A DNA stretch of 33,311 bases from Gemmatimonadota bacterium (GTDB lineage: Bacteria > Gemmatimonadota > Gemmatimonadetes > Longimicrobiales > RSA9). Below, one piece after another: positions 17,679 through 25,368 of this stretch. The DNA is taken from positions 1-33,311 of the forward strand of contig SLCC01000036.1 of assembly GCA_007126035.1 (NCBI GenBank), given 5' to 3'. Every line of letters starts with the position of its first letter. Within the stretch, counting starts at the first letter, position 1. The position numbers were made by a program, and so were the translations under genes. The notes under the pieces were generated by a model. The model was given only the letters and a program-made list of their open reading frames with translations, had not been told where the DNA came from and ran no database searches.

Positions 17679-18836
17679 CTACTTCAGGACTTCTTCGCCG
17701 GCGAACGCCCGCTCCGGCGACAGCTCGGCCAGGACCTCCCGGTCCTCCGCCGTCAGCCGGTCCAGCACCAGCCGCGAGAGCAGCTCGCCCAGGCCGGGGC
17801 CCAGCATGAACCCCTGCCCGCACATCCCGATGGCCATGAGGTAGCCCCCAGGCGCGTCAGCCCAACCGACCAGCGGCGAGCCGTCCGGGGTCATGGGATA
17901 AAGGCCGCGCCAGGTGCGACGAACCCTCAGCCGGGACAGCCGCGGCATCACCTCCACCATGCGACGGCTGATCTGGGGCAGGAAATCGCTGGTCTCCCGG
18001 CAGTCGAAGCCCAGGATCGGCGGATCGGGCGTGATGCAGAACGCCACCTGCCCCGTGGCCAACTGATGAAAATAGTAGTTGGCCGAGCCGGGCGCCGGGC
18101 GGATGTCCACCACCATTGGGTCCATGAAGTGGGCCACGGGCTCCGTTATCCCCGCCTCGTGGGAGTCGGGCTTGATGGGGTGGTCCAGGCCCACCAATCG
18201 ACCCACCTCCCCTGCCCACGCGCCAGCGGCGTTGATCACCACGTCAGCTCCGTACCGGCCCCGGTCCGTCTCCAGACCCCGGACACGGCCGCCCTCGACC
18301 ACTATGCCCGTTATCTGCTCGTTGTAGCGGAAGGTGGCGCCGTAGCGCTTGGCCTGGTCACAGTAGGCGTGGCCAGCCAGGAGCGGTGAGCAGTGGCCGT
18401 CGCCCGGGGAGAAGGTGCCGCCCAGCAGGCCGTCGGGGTTCAGGTCCGGCACTATCTCCAGCAGCTCGGCAGCGCCGTACCAGTCGATGTCCAGCCCGTG
18501 CATGTGCTGGCGGGTGAGCAGCTGCTTCAGCTTCTGCTCTTCCGTCTCACGATAGGCGACGAAGACGTAGCCGCCGCCGCGCCACTCGATGTCGTGGCCG
18601 TACTTCTCCTCCCAGCCGGACATGATCTCGATCGTCCGCAGGCAGAGCCTGATCTTGGCCACGTCCGAATGGGTGGCCCGGACGCCGCCGATGGCCGCCT
18701 TGTTCGAGCCCTGGCCCTGGCTGGGCAGGGACTCGATCACCAGCACCTTCAACCCGTCCCGGGCCATGGCCAGCGCCGCCGGCGCACCCACGCTGCCCGC
18801 TCCGATGATCGCTACGTCGTAGTGTGGCATCGTCAT
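17679..18836 (-). CDS. DAO-type FAD amino/imino acid dehydrogenase (beta subunit)
   Basis: A 385-residue flavoprotein of the D-amino-acid oxidase/glycine oxidase/sarcosine oxidase beta fold. The ADP-binding motif is VAIIGAGSVGAPAA near the N-terminus, the FAD-contact segment is at SNKAAIGGVRATHS, and the C-terminal FAD loop is MTPDGSPLVGWAD with AIGMCGQGFMLGPG. Relatives such as SoxB, HcnC, opine oxidase and D-hydroxyproline dehydrogenase beta subunits oxidise the C-N bond of an amino or imino acid and pass electrons to a partner flavoprotein rather than to oxygen. The gene overlaps the alpha-type gene by four bases (ATGA), which supports a complex. Substrate is not deducible. Sarcosine use is less favoured because the partner has no folate-binding domain. 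Confidence 0.86.
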   Translation of the reverse strand: MTMPHYDVAIIGAGSVGAPAALAMARDGLKVLVIESLPSQGQGSNKAAIGGVRATHSDVAKIRLCLRTIEIMSGWEEKYGHDIEWRGGGYVFVAYRETEEQKLKQLLTRQHMHGLDIDWYGAAELLEIVPDLNPDGLLGGTFSPGDGHCSPLLAGHAYCDQAKRYGATFRYNEQITGIVVEGGRVRGLETDRGRYGADVVINAAGAWAGEVGRLVGLDHPIKPDSHEAGITEPVAHFMDPMVVDIRPAPGSANYYFHQLATGQVAFCITPDPPILGFDCRETSDFLPQISRRMVEVMPRLSRLRVRRTWRGLYPMTPDGSPLVGWADAPGGYLMAIGMCGQGFMLGPGLGELLSRLVLDRLTAEDREVLAELSPERAFAGEEVLK

Positions 18837-20956
18837 GACCGGTCCCTCCCATTGCCAGACCCCGGCGCCGGGTCACCCGTCGAGACGGACCCGCCGGCGA
18901 ACACACCCAGCGGCACTTCCACGAAGAGCGGACGAGGGATGAACCCCTTGAAGTCCGCATCCGCCACGCCCTCCTCCCGGAAGAGGCGGGCTATCAGGGT
19001 GCCACACGTCTTGCCGCCACACGCGCCCATGCCGGCCCGGGTCACGGCCTTGAGCTCGTTCATGTCGCGGTAGCCCCGGCCGATCAGCTCCCTGATCTCG
19101 CCCGCCGTCACCCGCTCACAGCGGCAGACGATCTGCTCGTCCGTCAGCGGCTCCAGCGCCTCGGGCAGTGGCTGGGAGGCCCAGCCGCCCTGGAGCTCCA
19201 CGCCCGCCAGGTGCTTGGCCATGGCCGCGGGCACCCGGAGCTTCAGCAGCACCGTCCGGTCTCCCCTGGGTATGGGCTGGACGTCCTCCACCTCGACCGA
19301 GCCCAGGACCGCGCCCTCCGCGTCCAGTGCCACGAGCTGGTCACCGATGGCCACCGTGTCGGTGGCGAACTCGTAGGCCATGGTCACGGTGGGGTAGTCC
19401 GGCTCCCGCCGGTAGTCCACCAGGGTGATCGCCAGACCCGGGCAGATCACCACGCACTGCTCGCAGCCCAGACACTCATCCGCGTCGGGGCCGCCCAAAT
19501 ACTCCGGGACCTTCCGGATATCCTCCGGGTCGATGAAGATCAGGTCCTGTGGGCAGACCGACGTGCACGGATTGCACGGGATCTCCTCCGAGCAGTGGAA
19601 GACAGGCACCACGCCTACCTCGTCGGCCACCGGCGCCGGCGCCACACGGGCCCCCGGCTTGGACCTCAGGACCTCCGCCATCCGGGCCCACTCGGCGGGC
19701 ACCTCACCCGCCTCCACGCCTAGCGACCGGGCTATCTCCAGCCCCACCATCTTGCCGGAGAAGATGGCCGCCGACGCCTCGGCGATCTCCTGCGCGTCGC
19801 CGGCTGAGTAGACGGACATGCCGTAGCGGCGGGCGGCGTGGTAGAACTCGTCCACCGGGTCGAGCCCCACGGCTATCAGCAGCGTATCACACGCGTACGA
19901 CCGCTCCGTCCCCGGTATCCGCTGGAACGCCTCGTCTACCGCGGCGATGGTCACCGACTCCACGTGGCCGTCGCCCTGCGCCGACAGCACGGTGTGGGAC
20001 GTGTGGATCGGGACGCCCAGGCGGGCCAGCTTGTCCCGGTGCACCCTGTAGCCGCTGCACTCGGGCATGGCCTCGCAAAGTCCCACCACCTCGATGCCCG
20101 CCTGGAGGGCGTGGTAGCCGGCGATCAGGCCCACGTTGCCGCCGCCCACGATGAACAGCCGGTCCGCCGCCTTGACCAGGTCACGGTTGACCAGTGTCTG
20201 GAAGGCGCCGGCGCCGTAGACGCCCGGCAGCGTGTTGCCCGCGAAGGTCAGGGACTTCTCCCGCGCCCCAGCCGCTACCAGCAGCACCTCCGGCTCGACC
20301 TGTACGTACCGGCCGTCGCCGCGCAGCACACCCACCATGCCGTCGCTGTAGACGCCCAGAACGGTGGAGTTCAGCCAGACCTCCACTGAATCGAGCCCGC
20401 TCACGTCCCGCTCCAAGCGGGTGGCGATGTCGGTGCCCCGGGTGCCGGCATAGACGGCGTCGATAGAGCCGAAGAAGCGGTGGGTCTGGAGGACCAGCTT
20501 GCCGCCCAGCCGATGCTTGTCATCCACCAGCAGCGTCTGAACCCCCCGCCCAGCAAGCTCGAGGGCGGCCGACATGCCTGCCGGACCGCCCCCGATGATC
20601 AGAACCCGCGTCGCCACCGTCTCCACGTCACGGAGCGGCGGGGGCGACACCGCCCGCGGCAGCTCCGGCAGCCCGTCCGCCGGCTCAACCACCATGCCAT
20701 CACTGACCAGCTCCATGCAGCTCTTCACCGGCTCGCCGTCGGCTATCACCATGCACTGCGCGCACTGCCCGTTCGCGCAGAACAGGCCCTGCGGCGCGCC
20801 GTCCTTCGGGTGATGGCCGAAGACCTTTATCCCGGCAGCGTACAGCGCCGCCGATATGGTCTCGCCCTGATGGCTGGAAAGCTCCTGCCCACGGTAGGTG
20901 AACCGGACGGAGCGCGCCCGCTCCACCGGCAAGATCGGATGGTCGGAAAGCCGCAT
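18833..20956 (-). CDS. Multi-cofactor iron-sulfur flavoprotein (HcnAB/SoxA-like alpha subunit)
   Basis: This 707-residue protein strings together the redox parts that many bacteria encode separately. Residues 1 to about 100 form a [2Fe-2S] Fer2_4 domain (CANGQCAQC plus a later SC). At about 115-430 there is a disulfide-reductase fold with the FAD motif IIGGGPAGMSAA and an NAD-type motif IVGGGNVGLIAG. Two [4Fe-4S] sites lie at about 465-520 (CSEEIPCNPCTSVCP and CLGCEQCVVICP). Near 620-665 is a BFD-like [2Fe-2S] domain (CRC and GACGGKTC). It would accept electrons from the DAO-type partner and hand them to NAD, ferredoxin or a quinone-linked carrier. Unlike SoxA it lacks the C-terminal folate-binding (GcvT) domain. 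It is the first gene of the cluster; ATG at 20956 has only a weak ribosome site. Confidence 0.85.
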   Translation of the reverse strand: MRLSDHPILPVERARSVRFTYRGQELSSHQGETISAALYAAGIKVFGHHPKDGAPQGLFCANGQCAQCMVIADGEPVKSCMELVSDGMVVEPADGLPELPRAVSPPPLRDVETVATRVLIIGGGPAGMSAALELAGRGVQTLLVDDKHRLGGKLVLQTHRFFGSIDAVYAGTRGTDIATRLERDVSGLDSVEVWLNSTVLGVYSDGMVGVLRGDGRYVQVEPEVLLVAAGAREKSLTFAGNTLPGVYGAGAFQTLVNRDLVKAADRLFIVGGGNVGLIAGYHALQAGIEVVGLCEAMPECSGYRVHRDKLARLGVPIHTSHTVLSAQGDGHVESVTIAAVDEAFQRIPGTERSYACDTLLIAVGLDPVDEFYHAARRYGMSVYSAGDAQEIAEASAAIFSGKMVGLEIARSLGVEAGEVPAEWARMAEVLRSKPGARVAPAPVADEVGVVPVFHCSEEIPCNPCTSVCPQDLIFIDPEDIRKVPEYLGGPDADECLGCEQCVVICPGLAITLVDYRREPDYPTVTMAYEFATDTVAIGDQLVALDAEGAVLGSVEVEDVQPIPRGDRTVLLKLRVPAAMAKHLAGVELQGGWASQPLPEALEPLTDEQIVCRCERVTAGEIRELIGRGYRDMNELKAVTRAGMGACGGKTCGTLIARLFREEGVADADFKGFIPRPLFVEVPLGVFAGGSVSTGDPAPGSGNGRDRS

Positions 20957-21237
20957 ATATCTTCAACCAGGCTCAGCAGCCGCCGGCTGCGCCGGCCCGG
21001 CCTCCCAGGCACGGGAATAGGTAACCTAAGACCGCCTTGTCGCTTATGTGCGACGATAGACGTTGCCGGGAGATGCGTCAAGGTGGAGAGCGCCCAGAGT
21101 TTCCGCGTCACGATGTGTCACTACGCCTCCCGGGCAGCGGCGTGAGAAGCCTTGTCCGCGGGCGCCGCACGATCCAATATGGTTCAGACAATCGCCGGAT
21201 CCCTGTTCAGCCGAGCTGAGCCAGAAATGCGCTGCCA
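20957..21237. promoter_or_regulatory. Divergent control region of the oxidoreductase cluster
   Basis: This 281-bp spacer separates the first gene of the minus-strand oxidoreductase cluster from the plus-strand lipoprotein gene and must hold promoters for both. It is less G+C-rich in places and contains an exact palindrome, TAGGT-A-ACCTA (21018-21028), and a small inverted repeat, GTCGC-TTATGT-GCGAC (21039-21054). Either could be an operator. No convincing sigma-70 box pair was found, and no regulator gene lies beside it. Confidence 0.35.
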
Positions 21238-22449
21238 ATGATCGGAACCCACGTGTGGAAACGAGCGGCACCACGCGCCATGACACCGGTTCTCGTACTG
21301 GTGGCGGCGTGCGCGCCACCCCCACCGTTCCAGCCCAGTCCCGAGCTGGCGGAGCGGGCCGAAGCGCTGAGCGCCGTGGAGCAGCAGGTCCAGCGCGTGG
21401 GCGAACTGCCCGGCATGGGGGACATGCTGCCGGAAGTCCGCCTCACGGGCCCGCGGCAGCTGGGAGGCTTCGAGACGGGCCTCGGTTACCCCTATCCACG
21501 AGGTGTCGGCGCGGCGCAAGCACAGCGGGACGTGATCACCGGTTCTACGGCCGTCGCGCACTGGCTCGACTCGCGGCGGCGCAGCCACCGCGGTGAGACT
21601 CCCTTCCACTTCCGGACCACCCGGGTCATGGTCTGCGATGGAGCGGCCATCCAGTACGGCGTCTACCCCGTCCTCACCGCGCCGGGCGTTGGGAGGGGTG
21701 AGGTGACCCGTCCCTTCGCCGCACTCTGGAGGCTGGAGGAGGACGGCGAGCTGCGGTTGGAATCGATATGGATGGACCCGGCATCGGGGGCCACCCGGCC
21801 GGGCGTCCTGGCAACCCGCTGCCGTCACGCCGCCGGGCCACGGGAGGCGTTGCGCTACGCAGGACGGCGGGTGGGTGTCCAGCTGTTCGCGAGCCTGGCC
21901 GCCGAGCAGGCTTCCGGCTCCACCCGGGACGCCCTGGTGGACGGCGGCTGGACCCAGAGTCTGAACGCGTCGCCCGAGCGCTACCGGCTCGGAGCCCAGG
22001 GCTACTATCGACTGACGCCTCGCTGGAACGTCACCGGCATCGCGTCCTACGAGCCGGGGTTCTCCGTGAGTGGACGCCCGTCCGACGTGGCGTACGTGGC
22101 CACGCTCCAGGGGCGGGGGCTCTCCGCTGCGGCCCTGATGGTCTACGAGGTGGGACCGCTGCGACTCGGCGTCGGGCCCGACCTCACCTATACCTCCTGG
22201 GCGTGGTCCGAGCGACTGCTTCACAAGGGCGTCGAGCCGGGAGAGCCGTCGTCCGATTCCAGCCTCACACCCGGTGCCCTCCTTAGCGCCGGCCTGGTAT
22301 GGCCGCTCTGGTCCAATCTGTACCTGGACCTGGCCGGCCGGTACCGGATCGCCGGACACGCGGCGGCGCCGGGGTTCCGGGACCTGGACGGGCTCGAGGC
22401 CAGCATGACCGCCGGCAGCGTGGCCGTTGGTCTCGGCTGGTGGCGCTGA
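21238..22449 (+). CDS. Lipoprotein with NTF2-like and barrel-like regions, function unknown
   Basis: I do not recognise this 403-residue protein. The N-terminus (PVLVLVAAC followed by a run of prolines) is a lipoprotein signal, with the Cys in the AAC box as likely anchor. Residues of about 35-190 include TGSTAVAHWLDSRR and FAALWRLEEDGELRLESIW, a pattern seen in SnoaL/NTF2-like small-ligand domains. From about 215 the chain alternates short amphipathic strands (YRLGAQGYYRL, LRLGVGPDLTYT, LYLDLAGRYRI) and ends in VAVGLGWWR, resembling a beta-barrel. The start is uncertain: 21238 gives the longest n-region and ATG at 21280 is also possible; neither has a good ribosome site. It is 96 bp upstream of the regulator gene on the same strand. 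Both domain readings are inference. Confidence 0.65.
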   Translation: MIGTHVWKRAAPRAMTPVLVLVAACAPPPPFQPSPELAERAEALSAVEQQVQRVGELPGMGDMLPEVRLTGPRQLGGFETGLGYPYPRGVGAAQAQRDVITGSTAVAHWLDSRRRSHRGETPFHFRTTRVMVCDGAAIQYGVYPVLTAPGVGRGEVTRPFAALWRLEEDGELRLESIWMDPASGATRPGVLATRCRHAAGPREALRYAGRRVGVQLFASLAAEQASGSTRDALVDGGWTQSLNASPERYRLGAQGYYRLTPRWNVTGIASYEPGFSVSGRPSDVAYVATLQGRGLSAAALMVYEVGPLRLGVGPDLTYTSWAWSERLLHKGVEPGEPSSDSSLTPGALLSAGLVWPLWSNLYLDLAGRYRIAGHAAAPGFRDLDGLEASMTAGSVAVGLGWWR

Positions 22450-22510
22450 GGGGAAGCGGACCCTGAAGATCCACCAGACATCCTTGCCATCTGGATCGGG
22501 GGCGCCAACA

Positions 22511-22546
22511 TTGTTACGCTTCGGCCCCGAACATACAAGCACTGCA
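22511..22546 (+). promoter_or_regulatory. Candidate promoter for a leaderless regulator mRNA
   Basis: TTGTTA (22511-22516) and TACAAG (22534-22539) are spaced by exactly 17 bp, each matching the sigma-70 box at four of six positions. A start of transcription seven bases past the -10 box falls on the A of the ATG at 22546. The regulator gene has no recognisable ribosome site, which fits a leaderless message. Confidence 0.35.
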
Positions 22547-23655
22547 TGACCGATCGTGTCACACCGCTCGTGACCAACCCGGCCTCGCCTCGCGGTCGGG
22601 TGCTCGTCGTGGATGACGAGCCGGCCAACATCGAGTTTCTCAACCACGTTCTCTCCACCGAGGAACACATCACGTTCCTGGCGTCCAGTGACGCGCGCGC
22701 AGTGGCGGAACGCCTCGACGAGCTGGCGCCGGACCTGATCATCCTGGACCTCATGATGCCCGACTACGACGGCTTCCGGTTCATGGAGCGGCTCCAGGAG
22801 TGGCTACCAGCCGGTGATTACGTGCCGGTCCTCATCGTCACCGGTGACGCCACCGCCGATGCCCGTAGGCGGGCGCTGGCGGCGGGCGCGGCGGACTACC
22901 TGCTCAAGCCACTGAGTCCAGCCGAGGTGAGACTCCGGGTGCGCAACCTCCTCCATACCCGGCTCCTCCACAGCCAGCTCCGGGAGCATAACTGCCGTTT
23001 GGAGGAGCGGGTCCAGGAGCGGACGATGGCGCTGGAGCGGGCCCGGCACGAGACGCTGGATCGGTTGGCCCGGGCCGCCGAGTTCCGGGACGACCAGACC
23101 GGCCAGCACACGCAGCGGGTGGGCCAGCTCGCCGGACGGCTGGCCCAGACGTTGGGTCTGCCACCGGATCAGGTGGACCTCCTCCGCAGGGCGGCGCCGC
23201 TCCATGACATAGGCAAGATCGCCGTCTCGGACACCATTCTCCTCAAGGCCGGCCCCCTCACCACCGGCGAGCGAGCCGCGATGGAGCGACACACCACCAT
23301 CGGCGCGCGGATCCTGACCGGCGGGGAAGACCCGCTCCTCCGGTTGGCCGAGGAGATCGCCCTCACACACCACGAGTGCTGGGACGGGACCGGATACCCT
23401 CGACGCTTGAAGGGAGAAGCCATCCCTCTCAGCGGGCGAATCGTCAAGGTGGCCGACGTGTTCGATTCGCTGACCCACGTCCGACCCTACAAACGGGCAT
23501 GGACCACCAGGGAGGCGTTGGCGGAGCTACGGGGTGGGGCGGGCCGGAAGTTCGATTGCCGGGTGGTCGAGGCGCTCCTCCACATCGCTCCCCAGGTGGC
23601 CGTGCTGACCGGGGCCTTGCTGTCGGAGTCGGAGCCGGGTCAGGTGGCCGTCTGA
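22546..23655 (+). CDS. Response regulator with HD-GYP phosphodiesterase output
   Basis: A 369-residue two-domain protein. The receiver (about 15-135) has the acidic pair in VVDDEP, phospho-acceptor D68 in IILDLMMPD, the switch Thr in VTGD, and Lys in YLLKPLSP. A short coiled linker leads to an HD-GYP domain with LHDIGK and, later, [12 protein letters not shown] and the ADVFDSLT segment. HD-GYP domains hydrolyse cyclic di-GMP or related dinucleotides, so phosphorylation probably sets second-messenger level. The histidine kinase gene begins 2 bp after the stop codon and is the obvious partner. All metal-binding and GYP signatures look intact. No ribosome site precedes the ATG. Confidence 0.92.
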   Translation: MTDRVTPLVTNPASPRGRVLVVDDEPANIEFLNHVLSTEEHITFLASSDARAVAERLDELAPDLIILDLMMPDYDGFRFMERLQEWLPAGDYVPVLIVTGDATADARRRALAAGAADYLLKPLSPAEVRLRVRNLLHTRLLHSQLREHNCRLEERVQERTMALERARHETLDRLARAAEFRDDQTGQHTQRVGQLAGRLAQTLGLPPDQVDLLRRAAPLHDIGKIAVSDTILLKAGPLTTGERAAMERHTTIGARILTGGEDPLLRLAEEIALTHHECWDGTGYPRRLKGEAIPLSGRIVKVADVFDSLTHVRPYKRAWTTREALAELRGGAGRKFDCRVVEALLHIAPQVAVLTGALLSESEPGQVAV

Positions 23656-23657
23656 CG

Positions 23658-25163
23658 ATGCGGCTCCGTGCCCGCTACCTCCTGAGTCTGCTGGCCCTGG
23701 TCGCGATCATGACCGGCCCGGCCATCCACGGCGTCAGCCGCGTCCACGATCTCCGGGTCATCGCCCTCGACCTGCGTCACGAGGCGGCGGAGACCGCGAT
23801 CTCCGCCGGCCGCCTGAGCCGGGCGGTGGCGGAGCTGGACCGTCACCAGCGGGCCTACGTGGCTACCGCCGAACCGGGGATGCTCGAGCACGTCAGCGCC
23901 TCAATAGACAGGATCGAGGAGCAGGTGTGGGTGCTGGAAGCCCATGGCTACGGCGAGCAGCTCGGCGGAGGTGCCGGCGTGGCGCTGCTCCGGCAGTTCG
24001 CCGACTCCCTCAGCGCTCTGGTGGAGAAGGGCAACCTCGAGGCGGCCACGGGCCACGTCACACAGGCGGGGCGACCGCTCCTGGCCAGGGCCGATCAGGC
24101 TATCCTGGACCTGTCCGACGCCATAGACCGGAAGACGGCGGCCCGGGCCGCCGATGCGGAGCGGCTAGCAGCCACCGCCATGAACGCCATGAAGGTCGCC
24201 ATTCTGCTGGCCCTGGCCTTGGCGGTGATTCTGGCGTGGCTCGCCTCACGCCTCCTCACCCGGCCCCTCGAGCGACTGAGCCGGACCATGGCCCAGGTGG
24301 CGGAGGGCCATCCCGAGCTGCCTGTGGATGCGGCCACGGAGCGGGACGACGAGATAGGTGGCCTCTTCCGATCCCTCCACACCATGGCCGCCCGGCTCCA
24401 GGAATCGGACCGCGTGCGCGGGCATTTCCTCGGCGTCGCCAGCCACGACCTGAAGACGCCCATCAGCGTCATCATCGGCTACGCCGAACTGCTCGAGGAG
24501 GCGGGGGGTGACCTGGACCCGCGGCACCGGCGTATCCTGCTGTCGCTCCAGGAGCAGGCCAGATTGCTGGGCGAGAGGGTGGACCAGTTCGACGAGATCA
24601 GCAGGATGGAGGCGCGGGACCTCCGGCTCGGCGCGGAGGAGATACACATCCGGCACTTCGCCAATGACCTGGAGAAGGCCCTGGCACCCATCGCCCACGG
24701 CCAGGGCGTGGACCTGGTAGTCTCAGTCCGCAGCAGCGCTCCCACGTTCATCGTGGCCGATCCCGACTGCCTCCGCTCGCAGATCATCGGCAACATGGTC
24801 GCCCACTCCATCAAGTTCTCACCGCCCAATGGGGTGGTGCACGTGGAGTTCGGCGGCCAGGGCGGCCGGTGCGTCATCGAGGTGCGGGACCAGGGACCCC
24901 GGGTGCCGGACGAGCTGGTCGACCGACTGTTCGATCGCTACTTCACTGGCGCTTCGCCCGGCGGACGCGTCGGCTCCGGCGTGGCGCTACCGGTGGCCCA
25001 TGCAGTGGCGCAGGCCCACGGCGGGAGCATCACCGTCCGGTCCGACGCCTCGGGTAGCAGCTTCACCATCGATCTGCCGCTCCGGCCGCCGGTGGAGGCC
25101 TCCGCAGGCGACTGGTCGCTCACCTCCGCCCCGAGCCCGGCGCCCGCCGCGGGCACCAGGTAG
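23658..25163 (+). CDS. Membrane sensor histidine kinase with atypical ATP-binding boxes
   Basis: A 501-residue sensor starting 2 bp after the regulator gene. A first membrane helix (about 7-25), a periplasmic helical region resembling CHASE3 (about 30-170) and a second helix (about 178-198) are followed by HAMP. HisKA carries phospho-acceptor H263 in ASHDLKTP. The catalytic domain is unusual. The N-box reads N379-M-V-A-H383 where a second Asn is expected. G1 reads DQGPR where DxGxG is usual (R415). G2 reads GSGVALP in place of GxGLGL. The F-box LFDRYF and the final AHGG segment look normal. The domain fold is therefore intact but ATP binding may be weak or lost; it could act mainly as a phosphatase or need a second kinase. 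Signal unknown. Confidence 0.88.
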   Translation: MRLRARYLLSLLALVAIMTGPAIHGVSRVHDLRVIALDLRHEAAETAISAGRLSRAVAELDRHQRAYVATAEPGMLEHVSASIDRIEEQVWVLEAHGYGEQLGGGAGVALLRQFADSLSALVEKGNLEAATGHVTQAGRPLLARADQAILDLSDAIDRKTAARAADAERLAATAMNAMKVAILLALALAVILAWLASRLLTRPLERLSRTMAQVAEGHPELPVDAATERDDEIGGLFRSLHTMAARLQESDRVRGHFLGVASHDLKTPISVIIGYAELLEEAGGDLDPRHRRILLSLQEQARLLGERVDQFDEISRMEARDLRLGAEEIHIRHFANDLEKALAPIAHGQGVDLVVSVRSSAPTFIVADPDCLRSQIIGNMVAHSIKFSPPNGVVHVEFGGQGGRCVIEVRDQGPRVPDELVDRLFDRYFTGASPGGRVGSGVALPVAHAVAQAHGGSITVRSDASGSSFTIDLPLRPPVEASAGDWSLTSAPSPAPAAGTR

Positions 25164-25368
25164 GATTCCCGGCCCGGCACCGGTCACCCCCCGAGTCGCA
25201 CCCTTCTTGCACCTGACGCCACCGCATCCATAGCGGCTGGCGGCAGGAATGAACGGGCGTCGACACGACCGAAGGGTTAGACGGCATCGCGCGCGTCAGG
25301 GGGGACCGGTTCGCGGGTCCGGCCGACGGCCGGCCCGTGGTGTGCGCCGGCCGCCTCCCGGTAGGCGC

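Noticed and set aside
17679-20956. Heterotetrameric sarcosine oxidase (SoxAB)
   Set aside because: The alpha-type chain ends with a BFD-like domain and lacks the GcvT folate-binding domain; no soxD or soxG is present. A related amino/imino-acid dehydrogenase fits better.
23376-23657. Upstream extension of the histidine kinase frame
   Set aside because: It overlaps the HD-GYP gene in another frame. The ATG at 23658 gives a normal first membrane helix right after the regulator stop codon.
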